Shown here in pieces: positions 41,036 through 52,230 of a stretch of 64,000 bases of DNA. The stretch is from Distichodus sexfasciatus. Lineage: Eukaryota > Chordata > Actinopteri > Characiformes > Distichodontidae. Within the stretch, counting starts at the first letter, position 1. Each line of letters starts with the position of its first letter. The position numbers and the translations under genes are program-made. The notes under the pieces are model-generated. The model did no database searches, was not told the origin of the DNA, and saw only the letters and a program-made list of their open reading frames with translations. The stretch is from the NCBI GenBank assembly GCA_032718565.1, contig JAVGVS010000401.1, forward strand, positions 1 to 64,000. The letters are read 5' to 3'.

Positions 41036-41931
41036 GTGTAAAGCTGAAATCTCTTCTGAGAATCTTTCCTTTTGACAGAATTTGATTGTCAAGTTCTGCT
41101 TGATGCAGTTCTTCCACTGCAAGTTGTGTATGCCTAAAACTCACCTTGAAACTGACTTTGGATCAGATGTTGACCACGATTTAAACTGTTCTCCACATTG
41201 GCTGCACACAGATCTTTGCGTTTTTGACAGAGACTCCATAGCAAGGCTTTAAGCTTCAGAAACCATGCCACAGTTCTTTTCAACTTAATTCACAATGAGA
41301 AGTAGCTGATCAGTCTCTTGAATGGAGTAATGTTTTCTTCCACTTCTATTCGATTTACTCTGACCTTTTTGATCTCAGGATCATCTGAAGTGATTTCCGT
41401 GTGGCTCAATGGAGTGCTGGGCCAACACTCTACAAGACTGTGGAGAAACTCAGGTCCAGACACCCAAGTAGTGTTCTTCATGAATTCATCCACTCTTTGC
41501 TCAAGCATTGGACACTTTGCTCCCAGTGGCTGACCCATGCTTTCTGCTCTTACAGCAGAGACACTGTCAGATGGATGGAGGTCTGCATCACAGTGCCTAG
41601 CTTGTTCTGTGTGCTCCTCAGATGCTTTAATCCACAATTTCACATGTTGAATAAATCCATGCATATGACTTGCATTTGGCTCATACCAAGAACTTTGGTC
41701 CTTCTGAAATTCTTCCACATCCATTAATTGTTCTAAGCTATCATTTATCTTGCACAGTTCTCCAAATGAGTCTTGATAGTCCAAATGCAATTTCTGTTCA
41801 ACTACGTTCACGTTAGCATCATCTTCCATGAACCTTTCAATCTGATTAGCTTGGCTACTTAGGTGGCCTAGCTTTGCCTTTCTAGATTGAATTAACCTGT
41901 GCAGCCTTTCTTCAATTGCCTTCTCTGTCAT
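41036..41931 (-). pseudogene. BEL/Pao Gag start fused to pol zinc-domain remains
   Basis: Start ATG 41931. The N-terminal part (IEERLHRLIQSRKAKLGHLSS, coiled and charged) resembles BEL Gag N-termini. After about 140 residues it changes to SGPEFLHSLVECWPS, SDDPEIKKVRVNRIEVEEN and FKRLISYFS, which belong to the pre-integrase region of BEL Pol, and then FSEEISALHRG near 41060. The rest of Gag, protease, RT and RNase H are absent, a deletion of several kb. The frame stops at 41290 and resumes with shifts. Confidence 0.7.
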
Positions 41932-42345
41932 TTTCGATTCCTTTTTTCCACAAGCTAATTGTCCAGTAACTTAGTCCATTATGGCAAACTTCCAAAAATA
42001 GCGAAGCAAGTTGCAGCTTACCAAAATTTTCTTTCCTCCACACGTGGCTAGTTACCTTCCATCCACTGTGCATGGCTAACCTTCCGTTCCTTGCTAACAT
42101 TATCCAAGCAGTCCACAGTTTCCATGAGCCTCGTATCCTTTCCAATATTCCTTTTCCACATGAAGCAGGAGGTTTTCTGACTAAAGTTATAGGGTATTTC
42201 CAAAACTAATTTCAAAAAGGAGAGGAGTCTTGTGGCTGACGCATGTTCCAGGATCCAAAAACAAATCTTCCCCTTGAATTATATTTGTAGTTTTATTTTA
42301 ATAAACAAGATATGAATTCCATATATATACAAGTCAAAAGGTTTT

Positions 42346-42674
42346 AAATAAATACTGACTCGTGCACACGCAAGTCTATAAGCTGACAGGACATGACATG
42401 ACGACATAGTAAGAAAACTGTGAGACTCCAGGCTTCTCAGCTTGTGTCCATCTACTAAAGGCACTATCAAGCACAACGCACAGCCATTGCACCTACGTGC
42501 TTAAAGTGGCAGTACCTATTTTTATCATTAAAGTGCAATGACACTAAGTCCAAGTTTTAACCATGTACATTATGAATCCTAAATTATGAATTATGTAATC
42601 AAGAACGTATATAAAATATCAAATATGAACTTATTTTAAATTCCAATGTGTAAAACAGACATCTGGCACCTACA
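42346..42674 (-). repeat. BEL 5' LTR
   Basis: Pairs with 17098-17438. Differences are scattered substitutions and short indels, about 7% by eye, suggesting the BEL insertion is fairly old. The region 41932-42345 between it and Gag is the leader. Confidence 0.8.
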
Positions 42675-42825
42675 ATACGTTTGATGACAATGTGTACGAA
42701 TATTCCCCCGTGTATGTGGTTACTATCCAACATTTGAACAAACTTGAAAGCTGTGATGCTAGTCAGAAAAATTGTATGAAGTGTGGTTTAATTTTGGGGT
42801 CTTCTTTTGTGAAATTTGGATGATG
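42675..42825 (+). pseudogene. Polinton 2 C-terminal coding remnant
   Basis: The frame after the BEL LTR reads YEYSPVYVVTIQHLNKLESC, then KNCMKCGLILGSSF and a stop. It carries a Cys pair (CMKC). It probably completes the accessory gene interrupted at 17097, but the frame across the junction does not match without a one-base change. Confidence 0.4.
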
Positions 42826-42917
42826 ACTCTTTGTAGCTTATGTATTTGCATGTCTGTAAAGAAAATAAATACAGTAAAATCAAAATAGTCTATATCATTA
42901 TTTGCAAGTTTTGTGCC

Positions 42918-43403
42918 ATGGCGGACCTTCTAAAGTCAGTTTACTATACACCCTCTAATGAGGGTTCTTTTGGTAGTAAAACAAGATTAAAAGCGGCAGT
43001 GTTTAAAGAGACAGGGGGATGTTTCTCAGACAAACAGGTCAGCAAGTGGTTATCTGGTGAGGATGCCTACACACTTCACAAACCCATACATATTAACTAC
43101 AATAGGAATAGTGTGGTTGTGTATGGTATAGACAAACAGTTTCAGGCCAATCTGGTCGATATGACTATGTATGCAAAGGAGAATGACAATTACAAATACA
43201 TGTTGACCTGTATAGATGTATTTAGCAAATATGCGTGGCATATACTTTTTAAAAAGTAAGACGGGTGCTGAGATGGCTACAGCATTTGAATCTATTCTGA
43301 AGGAAGGGCGTGTACCTCTAAAGTTGCAGTCTGATCGTGGAAAGGAGTTTTTCAACAAACTCTTTCAGATAGTGTTAAATAAATACATTTGTTATTTTGC
43401 CAC
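42918..43403 (+). pseudogene. Polinton 2 integrase, N-terminal part
   Basis: Start ATG 42918. Motifs: KTRLKAAVFKE, WLSGEDAYTLHKPIHI, MLTCIDVFSKYAW (first Asp) and, after a frameshift near 43250, LQSDRGKEFFNKLF (second Asp). It is homologous to the Polinton 1 integrase. It is interrupted by a solo LTR at 43404; the sequence resumes in frame at 44253. Confidence 0.82.
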
Positions 43404-44252
43404 TGTCATGTGGTTGCCGCGTGGTCCAGAAAAAAGGGGGGGGGGGAATAAAAAGGTGGAAGCCAATGCAGTAGTGGAGGAAAAGGTGGTTTATTGATGA
43501 GCACAAAAGAAAGCAGAATTCAAACAAATACAGTCCTTAACTCTTAAGGTGGTCAAAAAGGAAAAACTCAAAAATGGTCTCGTGCTCCCCCCACTCACAT
43601 TCACTCACGCCCCTTGGGGATATCCTTGCCAGAACTTCGTAGTGGACTCCTAAATCCCTGCTACAGGGAAAGCCGAAAGGATCCGCTCTCACTCCCCAAA
43701 AAAGAAAAGTTGAAGGCGCCGTGATGACAAAAACACAGGCAAAACATCCAGTAGGATGTAAAATCTCCATGAACGCGCTCCAAATGCATCACATGACACA
43801 CAGTATGAGGGAGAAGAACTCAAAGCAAGAGCCGAATTGGCTGGGTTAAAATAACCAAACAATAATGAGTAAATGAACTAATAATCCAATGGAGAAACAG
43901 AACGAAATCATAACCAGCTGAAAATAATCATGATCGAAAGTAAACACGCGACCTATTTCACCCATGAACTACTAGAATTAGGGAACAGGAAGTGAATACA
44001 CAAACCCGGAAGTAGGAGCGATCTAATCGGGGTGTGAACTACTAGGGAGGGTGCACAAAGTGTAGACAACAGATCCGGAAGTGGGGAGCAGGCTACGGGG
44101 ACGTGCACAGCTATGCAAAAACCTAACGTGAGCTAATCCACATGAAGGTAAGACACCGAAATGTGATCCCCAAGACAGACTTACCTTCCCAGGCTCAAAA
44201 CTCCGGGCACCGTGAACATGGCACGGCCGCCAAAGGGAGCATGGCCGTGACA
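43404..44252. mobile_element. Solo LTR (849 bp) in Polinton 2 integrase
   Basis: The sequence starts TGTCATG and ends CCGTGACA, flanked by identical 5-bp copies gccac (43399-43403 and 44253-44257). It has an AATAAA at about 43448 and no coding sequence. Excising it restores the integrase frame between its second Asp and Glu motifs. The parent retrovirus-like or Ty3 family is unknown. Confidence 0.82.
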
Positions 44253-44563
44253 GCCACAGGTAGTGAGTTAAAGGCTAGTGTGGTTGAGCACTTCAATAGG
44301 ACTATGAAAGGTAGAATGTGGCGGTATTTAACAGCAGTCAATTCTAAGCGATATATTGATGTACTGGTTAATTTGATAGCTTCCTACAATAACAGCTACC
44401 ACTGGAGTATCAGGATGAGGCCTATAGAAGTGACCAAAGAAAATGAAAAATCTGTGTTTAAAACATTGTATGGTGTAATGACCGCAAAGGATAAAGATGT
44501 AGGGTTTAAATACAAAATTGGTGATGTGATTAGGATATCTAAAGTGAGAGGTCCATTTACACC
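44253..44563 (+). pseudogene. Polinton 2 integrase, C-terminal part
   Basis: It continues with GSELKASVVEHFNRTMK (catalytic Glu), NSKRYIDVLVNLIASYNNSY, MRPIEVTKENE and YKIGDVIRISKVRGPF (SH3-like). It stops where LINE D begins; the chromodomain is not seen. Confidence 0.82.
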
Positions 44564-44574
44564 CGGATGCAGCG

Positions 44575-45790
44575 CTCATTGTAGCAGGGGACTTTAATAA
44601 GGGTAACCTCAAACAAGTTATGCTGAACTTTTATCAACACAGTACATTTCCAACAAGAGGACATAACATACTGGACCACTGTTACACACCATACAAGCAG
44701 ACTTATTAAGTCTCTTCTCAGCCAGCTTTCGGAAAATGCGATCATTCTGCCTTTTTCGTCATACCGGACTATCAACAAAGCTTACGTCATGAGGTTCTGG
44801 TCATGAAGGAGGTGCAATGCTCGTCTGCCCAATCAGAGACTACGCTGCAGGACGCGCTCGATGATGTAGATTGGGACATGTTACGAGCCTGCGCAGACAA
44901 CATCAACGAGTTTGTGGATGTAGCAATTAGCTTCATTAGCAAGCTTGCGAATGAAGTCATCCCAATGGTAAGAGTTAGAACCTTCCCTAACTGCTGCTGT
45001 GAACGCCTGAACCACTGCTTACAATGCCGCTCTCATTACCGGCGATATCAGCAAACTGAATCACAATTTCATCAGGGTGATGCACGAAGCATGTGGCATG
45101 GACTGCGCATGATTACGGACTACAAAGCTAAAAACACTGTGATGATCGACGCCGACTCTGCATTTGCCAACGAGTTGAACGCATTCTAAGCCCGACTAAG
45201 GACTAAGGACTGTAATGTCATCAGTATCGCAGAGCATGACGTCCATGCGGCACTGAGGAGGGTGAACACCAGGAAGCGGCAGGTCCAGACAGTATCTCCA
45301 GGCGCCTGCTGTGCTGCTGCACTGACCAACTGTCAGGTGTGTTCACCTCCATCTTCAACGAGTCTCTGGCCAAGTCCATGGTCCCCACTTGCTTCAAAAA
45401 ATCCACCATCGTCCCCGTGCCCAAGAACAATAAACCTTTATGCCTGAATGACTACTGCCCTGTTGCACTGACATTGGTGGTTATGAAGGTGTTTTAAAGA
45501 CTGATAAAACACATCATCTCCTCCTCCATCCCGAGCACCATAGACCCACTCCAGTTTGCTTACCACTCCAACAGGTCTACAGAGAATGCCATCTCCTACA
45601 TCCTACACACCTTCCTCAGCCACGTGGACAAGAAACAGGGTAACTATGTGAGATTGTGAGACACTTCAGACTGTGTGGCCTCTTACAACTCCAACAACAT
45701 TGTCAAGTTTGCAGATGACACAGTGGTGTTAGGATTAATCTCCAATGATGATGAGATGGCCTATATGGACGAGTTGTAGAAACTGGCACT
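44575..45790 (+). pseudogene. LINE D endonuclease-RT fragment
   Basis: Readable: VAGDFNKGN, DALDDVDWDMLRACADNINE, ARSMWHGLRMITDYKAKN, then the RT start near 45330 and KFADDTVVLGLISN (catalytic FADD) at about 45700-45745. A deletion removes motifs A and B: NYVRL runs straight into DTSDCVAS at about 45655. Frameshifts between each block. Confidence 0.68.
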
Positions 45791-47746
45791 CTGGTGTTGA
45801 CAGATTGGTCAGCCGAGGTGTTCACGGACATCTTCAACACTTTGCTGTGCCAGATGATCGTGCCAGTGTGCTTCAAGTCCACCACCATCATCCCAGTGCC
45901 AAAGAAATCTTCAGTTTCCTGCCTGAATGACTACCGGCCCATCGCTCTGACCCCCATCACCATGAAGTGCCTTGAGAGACTTGTCATGGCACAGGTGAAA
46001 AGCAACCTCCCCCACTCACTGGACCCTCTGCAGTTTGCCTATCGCACAAACAGGTCAACTGAGGACGCGATATCCACTGCACTTCACCTTTCCCTCTCAC
46101 ACTTGGACAATAAAGACTCTTATGTTAGATTGCTGTTCATAGACTTTAGTTCAGCATTCAACACCATCATCCCCCAAAGACTGTGTGTGAAACTGAGCAA
46201 GTTGGGACTGAGCACCTCACTCTGTAATTGGATACTGGATTTCCTGTCAGAGAGACCTCAGTCCGTCCGAATCGGCGACAACGTTTCCAGCACCATCAGG
46301 CTGAGTACCGAAGCTCCTCAGGGCTGCGTTCTCAGCCCACTTTTGTTCACACTCCTGACTCATGACTGCACCGTCCTGCACAGCTCAAACCACATCATCA
46401 AATTCGCCGATGACATGACCGTGGTGGGGCTCATCAGCAACAACAATGAGTCGGCATACAGAGATGAGGTTCAGCAGCTGGCTGCCTGGTGCAGTGAGAA
46501 CAACCTGTCAATGAATGTGGACAAAACAAAGGAAATGATCGTCGACTTCAGGAGAACTCGCTCCACCCACACACCACTCAGCATCCACGGCTCCACGGTT
46601 GAGACTGTAAAAAACACCAAGTTCCTGGGAGTTCACATTTCCGACGACCTCACCTGAACCACCAACACCGCCTCCATCACCAAAAAGGCCCAGCAGCGTC
46701 TCCACTTCCTGAGACGGCTGACGCGAGCCAACCTGCCCCCTCCCACCCTCACCGCATTCTACAGGGGCGCCATAGAGAGTGTCCTGACCAGCTGCATCTC
46801 TGCCTGGTTCGGTAACAGTGCTGTTGCCGATATCAGGCGGCTTCAAAGGATCGTCAAAGCAGCTGGCAACATCATCAGAGCGTCTCTTCTGCCACTGCAG
46901 GACATCTTCTACAAGCGCTGCATCAGAAGGGCCTCCTGCATCGTGCTCAACCCCTCACACCCTTCACACAGACTGTTCACACTCCTTCCATCTGGCAGAC
47001 GCTTTCGCAGCATCAGGTCTCGATCCTCCAGGATGCATGATAGCTTCTTCCCACAAGCCATCAGACTCTTGAACTCACTCCCAGCCATCACACTTCCCCC
47101 CACACACACACCTGGACTGTGAAGGAACTGATTCTGTTGCACCACTGCACTTTACACACCACCGTCACTTTGATGCACAATAACTACTGTTATGACAATG
47201 CACTGCTGCCACTTATTTGCACATTATACATTATATGCTGCTGTACAAATGTTTGCACATACACTGAACATTGTACACATAAATAGCTGAATATAGTATC
47301 TGTCATATTATAACCTTCTACCTCTTGCACATCCAATGTAAAATGTCAATTTGCACTTGTTTAAATGTTTGCATATTTGCATTTATACTGAACATTGTAC
47401 TTGAAAATAGTCCGGATATAGTATCTGTCATATTATAACTCTACCTCTTGCACATTCAGTGTAAATGTCAATTTCAACCCTTTTAAGAATACTGCATCCT
47501 GACTTGTATATTGCATATTGTCTAGTTTAATATGTATATTGTTTAATGTACATCTCAGTATTTTTACTTATTTATTGTCTATCCCATGTGCGTAGTTGTG
47601 CCACTGCCTATTTATTCTCTGTTCTGCTGTTCTTTGTTTGTTTGCACTGGAAATAACCTGAAGCCACGTCGTCTCGTCTCTCTATGTATCTGTACAGTAT
47701 ATAGCAGAGATGACAATAAAGTTGACTTTGACTCTGAGACTTTGAA
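45791..47746 (+). mobile_element. CR1-like LINE E, 5'-truncated, inside LINE D
   Basis: A younger-looking plus-strand LINE, different family from its host LINE D. It starts in the RT region and ends in a tail with aataaagttgactttgactc at about 47715-47746. Its coding frame has a single stop, so it is the best-preserved LINE in the window. Confidence 0.75.
45794..47122 (+). pseudogene. LINE E reverse transcriptase, one stop
   Basis: All RT motifs present: [50 protein letters not shown] (A), [15 protein letters not shown] (B), [15 protein letters not shown] (catalytic FADD) and [17 protein letters not shown] at 46655-46657 replaces the expected Trp codon (one G-to-A change). The frame then continues with AQQRLHFLRRLTRA, SCISAWFGNS and SGRRFRSIRSR to a stop near 47122. 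The first ATG is internal; the 5' part is truncated. Confidence 0.82.
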
Positions 47747-48255
47747 CTGCCTCCAGCTGAACGTCAGCAAGACAAAGGAGCTGGTGGTGGGCTTCAGCAG
47801 GAGACAACATGACCACAGACTCACCATCAACGGTGCTCCAGTGGAAAAGGTGCGTTTGTTTAAATACCTTGGCGTCTACATCTCTGAGGACCTGACATGG
47901 GCTGAATGTATCAGTGTTCAAGTCAAGAGGGCAAAGCAGCATCTGTACCACCTCAGAAAGCTGAGCAAGTTTGGGGTTTCCCCTACCATTCTGAAAACTT
48001 TCCATTCTGGTGCTGTGGAAAGCATCATCACACAGAACATCTTGTCCTGGTACGGGAACAGCTGTGTTCAGGACCAGAAAGCCCTCCAGTGAGTGATCCG
48101 GGCAGCAGAGCGCTGCTGCACGTCAGCTCTCCCCTCCCTGCAGGACATTTATGCCAGGAGATGTAGCACCAGTTAGGCAATTAGGATTGTAAAGGACTCA
48201 TCTCATCCTGGCAATGGACTATTTCATCTTCTGCAATCAGGCAGAAGGTTCTGCT
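47747..48255 (+). pseudogene. LINE D RT C-terminal region
   Basis: The frame reads LQLNVSKTKELVVGFSR, VRLFKYLGVYISEDLTW, KQHLYHLRKLSKFGVSP and NILSWYGNSCVQDQKALQ, a stop, then ALPSLQDIYARRC and HLLQSGRR. It is near-identical in pattern to the LINE at 19680-20178. Confidence 0.72.
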
Positions 48256-48430
48256 CTGGAATGATAGTAATGCAATGTGGATCTGTGAAAAGACCCCCTG
48301 GTGAGAGGCGTACAACCAGTACCAAGAAAAACAATGTAAAGTATAAAAAGATATCAATACCAAAAAGACAGTCGCAGAAGAAGCAGAGAGCACTACCATG
48401 CAGGCGATGTTGTAAAACTATCTTCAAATC

Positions 48431-49660
48431 ATGGCTTTACTACATGGTCTGTCTGAGGAGTGTAACAAGAAAGAGTTGGACTTGTTTACAGTCCCTATGA
48501 CACAAACGGCGATAGAAAAAAACATATGTGGAAGTGCTGCCTATTTCAGCCCTCTCCGACACTGCGCCGCTGGAGTTTTTCATTGCACGGAACGGCGAAG
48601 ACTATATCAACTTATGGGGGAAACTTTGACGATGGCGTGGCCATGGGTTTGATAAACTATCCTGGAGCCACCATATTTTCACAGGTTGATGTTTCGCTGG
48701 GTCACCGTCTGATCTCACAGAGCTGAAACAACTACCCCATCGGAGCATCATAGAGTGCCTGATCAACTATGACCGGTTCACCCTGGAATCACTTTTCTCA
48801 GGCGGACTGTTTTACAAGGACACAGCGGGGCATATAGATGTGACCGATCCAGCTGGTGAAAATTGCTGGTTGATAAAACGTGCTGCATTTTCAAATGCTA
48901 GCAGTGTAGTGGAATTGTTGTCACTGATGCACAGTGATATATTTTTCAAGAAAAATTTATGTTGAATTGTGTTGATATAAAAATCAGAATGACTCGTGCT
49001 AAAGATGAATTTAGTCGTGGTGATGGTATTGCTTACAAAATCAGTATTGTCGCTGCATCGTTATTTGTAAAAATGTTTTCAGTATGTCCGGCTGTTAGGC
49101 TGGGGCATGCTCTGGCGTTGTTATCAGCCACCGCTAAATATCCGATTGATAGAGTGTATCTAAAAAATTCCTCAATACCAGTAGGCACCCGAGTATCCAA
49201 TCAAGAGAATCTGTTTCTTGGCACATTGCCCAAATCTATTGTGATAGGCATGGTGGATAATGGCGCTTTTACATGAGCGTATAATAAGAACCCATTCACA
49301 TCTAAACATTATGACCTAGAATTCTTGGCCGTATATGTGGACGGTCAGACGGTCCGGCGAAAACATTACAACCGCAATATTTAGAGGGGTCTGCAGTGCG
49401 CGAGTTTTACCAGCTGGTGCTAGCTTCTGGAAGACACCTAAAAAACAGGGCTCTGGCTGTTGACAGGGAAGATTTTTTGAACGGATACACACTCTACGTT
49501 TTTAACTTAGCACCAGATGAGGAGTACGGCCAGCATTTATCATTGATCAAGTCAGGAAACCTTAGGTTGGAAACCCGTTTCAGACAACGTTACCAAACAC
49601 TATTAATTTGATAGTTTATACTATGTTCGACAGTATAATAGAGGTGTCGCCAGATTCTGG
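48431..49660 (+). pseudogene. Polinton 2 hexon-like major capsid protein
   Basis: Start ATG 48431. Motifs: MALLHGLSEECNKKELDLF, TAPLEFFIARNGEDY (shifted frame), then 48959-49276 with IKIRMTRAKDEFSRGDG, FSVCPAVRLGHALALLSATA and LPKSIVIGMVDNGAF, then 49396-49611 with REFYQLVLASGRHLKN and DFLNGYTLYVFNLAPDEE. It keeps the middle region that Polinton 1 has lost. Multiple stops and frameshifts. Confidence 0.82.
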
Positions 49661-49678
49661 TGGATTACTACTGAAGTT

Positions 49679-50089
49679 ATGAATATGATTCAACTATCAG
49701 TGATTATGGATAAAATTAGTGAGAACACGCATTTTCTCAGTGTGCTGGCTTCCAACCTACTGCCAAAACCCCCTGTGCAAAAATGACCTGCAACAGTGAT
49801 AAACATGCACAGTTCAGACCTACCAGGCAAACACTGGCTTACTGTGTACCTAACAGATGATTGTGTTGGATGTTTTTTTGACAGTTTTGGTAACAGTCCA
49901 AACAATAGTTTATTTCCGCCATCTATTTATAATTTTTTAAGAACTGTGTGCACATGCAGTTTTCAAACAAACAAGTGCAAGACTTTATGTCTGTTATACG
50001 CGGTGAACACTGTTTCCTTTCCCTACCATATGTCAAAAGGTTTATCCTACGGGGATGTGATTTGTAAATATCTAATTCTGATTAATTAA
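49679..50089 (+). pseudogene. Polinton 2 adenain-like protease
   Basis: Catalytic His in LPGKHWLTVYLTDD, Asp in CFFDSFGNSP, and near the end, in a second frame, a GEHC segment at the place of the nucleophile Cys. The first frame reads VNTVSFPYHMSKG instead, so a frameshift lies near 49975. It follows the hexon gene directly, as in Polinton 1. Confidence 0.75.
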
Positions 50090-50149
50090 ATAAAAACAAT
50101 AAAATGGTTTCCTTATTTGTGAAAAAAAATACAACCATGTAAGTGACCC

Positions 50150-51531
50150 TCGGCCTGAAGTTGTTGTAATAATCCAGGATCAGGTCCTTGATCGCAGTGG
50201 GGACATGGTGGCAGAGTAGTGCAAGATCAACCAATCTGTGTGAAATGGATCCATATGCGTTGGCCAAATCCAGCCACAGCACACATAAGTCGCCTCTGTT
50301 CTCATGTGATTCTCTGATGAGCTGTGTGACTATACCAGTGTGCTCTAAGCAACCGGGAACTCCGGGAATGCCACCCTTTTGCACTGAGGGATTGATGTAA
50401 TTGTTCTTGAGGAGAAACTCTGTGAGTCTCCGGGAAACAATGCTGAAGAACACCTTCCCTTCAACGCTCAACAATGAAATAGACTGAAACTGACTGATGC
50501 ATTTTAGGTTTTCTTCTTTGGGGATCCACACTCCCTCTGCATGCCTCCACTGGTCAGCAATTCTCCCCCTTTGCCAAATCACCTTCAAGACTTTCCAGAG
50601 GTGACGCCGGAGCTGTGGGCAGCATTTGTACACAATGTATGGTACACCACTGGGGCCTGGAGCAGAAGCAGAGCATGCTGCCTTAACTACCTCCTCAACC
50701 TCCTTCAGGCTTAGCTCCCTCAGATCGAACATTGTTGTTGGTGGAGCTGGGTTAATGAGGGCTCTGTCAGGTTCAAGCTCCTGTTCTCTCATTGGATCGC
50801 TCAGAGTGTCATGCAAAAAAGCATTAACCTCCACTGTTGAGCAGGCGAGCTGGCCACTACGTTTGTCCCTGAGCAGTTGTTTAGTGAAGCCAAAGGGATT
50901 AGCAATAAACGCAGCACGCTTTCTAGCCCTCTCTCTTCCCCTTCTTCTATGGCACTCTGCTCTCTGAAGGGTTGCCAGTCTTCTCCTTAGAATGTCTTGA
51001 AGGTCAGTTAGGGCTTGTTTCTCCTCCTCAGTAGAACCTTTGTATCTTTTTTTGAGGGTGTGGAGCTCTTGCCTTAGCTGCTGGATTTTTGCAGCTCTGC
51101 GGTTCGTAAGCAGGCTTGGTGTTTCCTTTCTTAACAAGGCCGAATCTTTCTACAGCGTAACCAGTGATGATGGCAGTCATCGTATGGAGTCGGCGGTCTG
51201 CATCTCCTTTTGCTGTAACTTGGATGATGTTCATCACATCTCTGTCAAACTGAGACCATTCACCCCCCTTGCTTGCTGGGGGCCACTTGATCCATTGTAG
51301 TTGGACTACTCTGCTGGGATTAGGGGACTGTGGTGTGGGGAGGGACTGGGCTCTGTGGGGTGACTCCTGGCTGGACTCCTCCTGTGTCTCACCAGCCTCA
51401 GGGCCTGTGTGCTGCACCTCCTTCTCCATCTGCATGCATTTCATTCTAGCCTGATGGACTTTAAGGCCACGTACATTCTTGCACATCTTGCCACAGATAC
51501 ATCTTGTAGTCATGTTGTTAGCCTGGGTCAA
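50150..51531 (-). pseudogene. LINE A N-terminal zinc finger and RT
   Basis: Start ATG 51531. C2H2-type finger CICGKMCKNVRGLKVHQARM, then KWPPASKGGEWSQFDRDV. After a frame change near 51110 come FIANPFGFTKQLLRDKRSG, SASAPGPSGVPYIVYK, EGVWIPKEENLKCISQF, VEGKVFFSIVSRRL, GGIPGVPGCLEHTGIV and VLWLDLANAYGSISHRL (motif A). The frame ends in non-LINE sequence before motif B. Confidence 0.75.
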
Positions 51532-51954
51532 TACTGTTCGGTCTGTCCGGATGGAGATCTCATCCTCCCCCCATCTCAGGATCTCCTGGGGGTATCTTTC
51601 TGTAGACTGTTCTGTAGCTTGGTTAGGGTTAATTAGCCGCTTATATAAGTTTGGTAACCATTTACTGAAAGAGTATTGAGTATCTGCTGCTGTAATTGTT
51701 ACTGGTATTGGAATGTGTGTTAGTTTTGTTAGCTTGCGTTTGTTCCATTTCTAAGAGTCTTCTGCAATGTCATGAAGTTGTTTTTCTATGGCAATATGAG
51801 CCCTCTGTCTAAAATCCAGAGCTTGTTAACACAAATGTTGTCATGTCTGATTGCTCAGTGAGAAGAATTCGGACACAAATCCAATGCTCATAGTCCTTAG
51901 CAAAAGTCCCAAAAACCTTGATGAGAGAGGGCAGATAGAGAACAGTAGCCATTT

Positions 51955-52230
51955 GTCTAAACAGTTTAGCACCTCACCTCGTGGTAGCTCAGCACATAGC
52001 TCCAAAGATGCGTGATGGTTATTGTTGGTGGACTTGGCGATTATAACAGTCCAAAAGCTCTCTGAGCATATACACTGAAACACTGAGAGAGAGAGAGAAA
52101 GAGAACAAAGCCGTTTGGCTAAAGATTTAGCACATCACCTTGTGGTAGCTTTAGCAGTTAGCTTCGATGTAGCATAGCAGTTAGCATCGGCATAGCTTAG
52201 TGGTTAGCCCAGTTGGCACTGGCTGGCTTC
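51955..52230. repeat. Two diverged 5' UTR monomers of LINE A
   Basis: The phrase tttagcacctcacctcgtggtagct at about 51965-51990 recurs as tttagcacatcaccttgtggtagct at about 52128-52152, about 160 bp apart, just upstream of the LINE A coding start. Confidence 0.5.

Larger units (their letters stand above)
17098..42674 (-). mobile_element. BEL/Pao LTR retrotransposon, split
   Basis: Two LTR copies in the same orientation, about 93% alike by eye (17098-17438 and 42346-42674), bracket BEL-type coding remains on the minus strand: Gag start at 41931, pol zinc-domain pieces to about 41040, and the integrase catalytic and C-terminal parts at 37385-36560. Protease, RT and RNase H are not found, so the copy had a large internal deletion or lost them before later insertions. 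Inside it lie the RTE (with Polinton 1) and LINE B. A possible 4-bp target duplication is ATAC (17105-17108 and 42675-42678), but the LTR edge is ambiguous. Confidence 0.72.
44563..48255 (+). mobile_element. CR1-like LINE D, split by LINE E
   Basis: The same family as the LINE at 19027-20709. The 5' block (44563-45790) has the end of the endonuclease (LIVAGDFNKGNLK, HNILDHCYT), a linker, and RT pieces. The 3' block (47747-48255) resumes at LQLNVSKTKELVVGF. Both ends are missing: the 5' start and the 3' tail beyond 48255. The piece sits between Polinton 2 integrase and hexon. Stops and shifts are frequent. Confidence 0.7.
15485..50132 (+). mobile_element. Old Polinton (Polinton 2), heavily invaded, right half lost
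   Basis: Pieces of one plus-strand Polinton lie at 15485-17097, 42675-43403, 44253-44563 and 48256-50090. The left end (agtatatatcatacac, then gtgatttatgaccc) resembles the TIR of Polinton 1. Gene order is accessory, integrase, hexon-like capsid, protease, identical to the minus-strand module of Polinton 1. Removing the BEL element, the solo LTR and the LINE insertions brings the pieces together. No polymerase, ATPase or right TIR is visible before LINE A resumes, so a deletion probably removed them. The right boundary is approximate. Confidence 0.72.
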
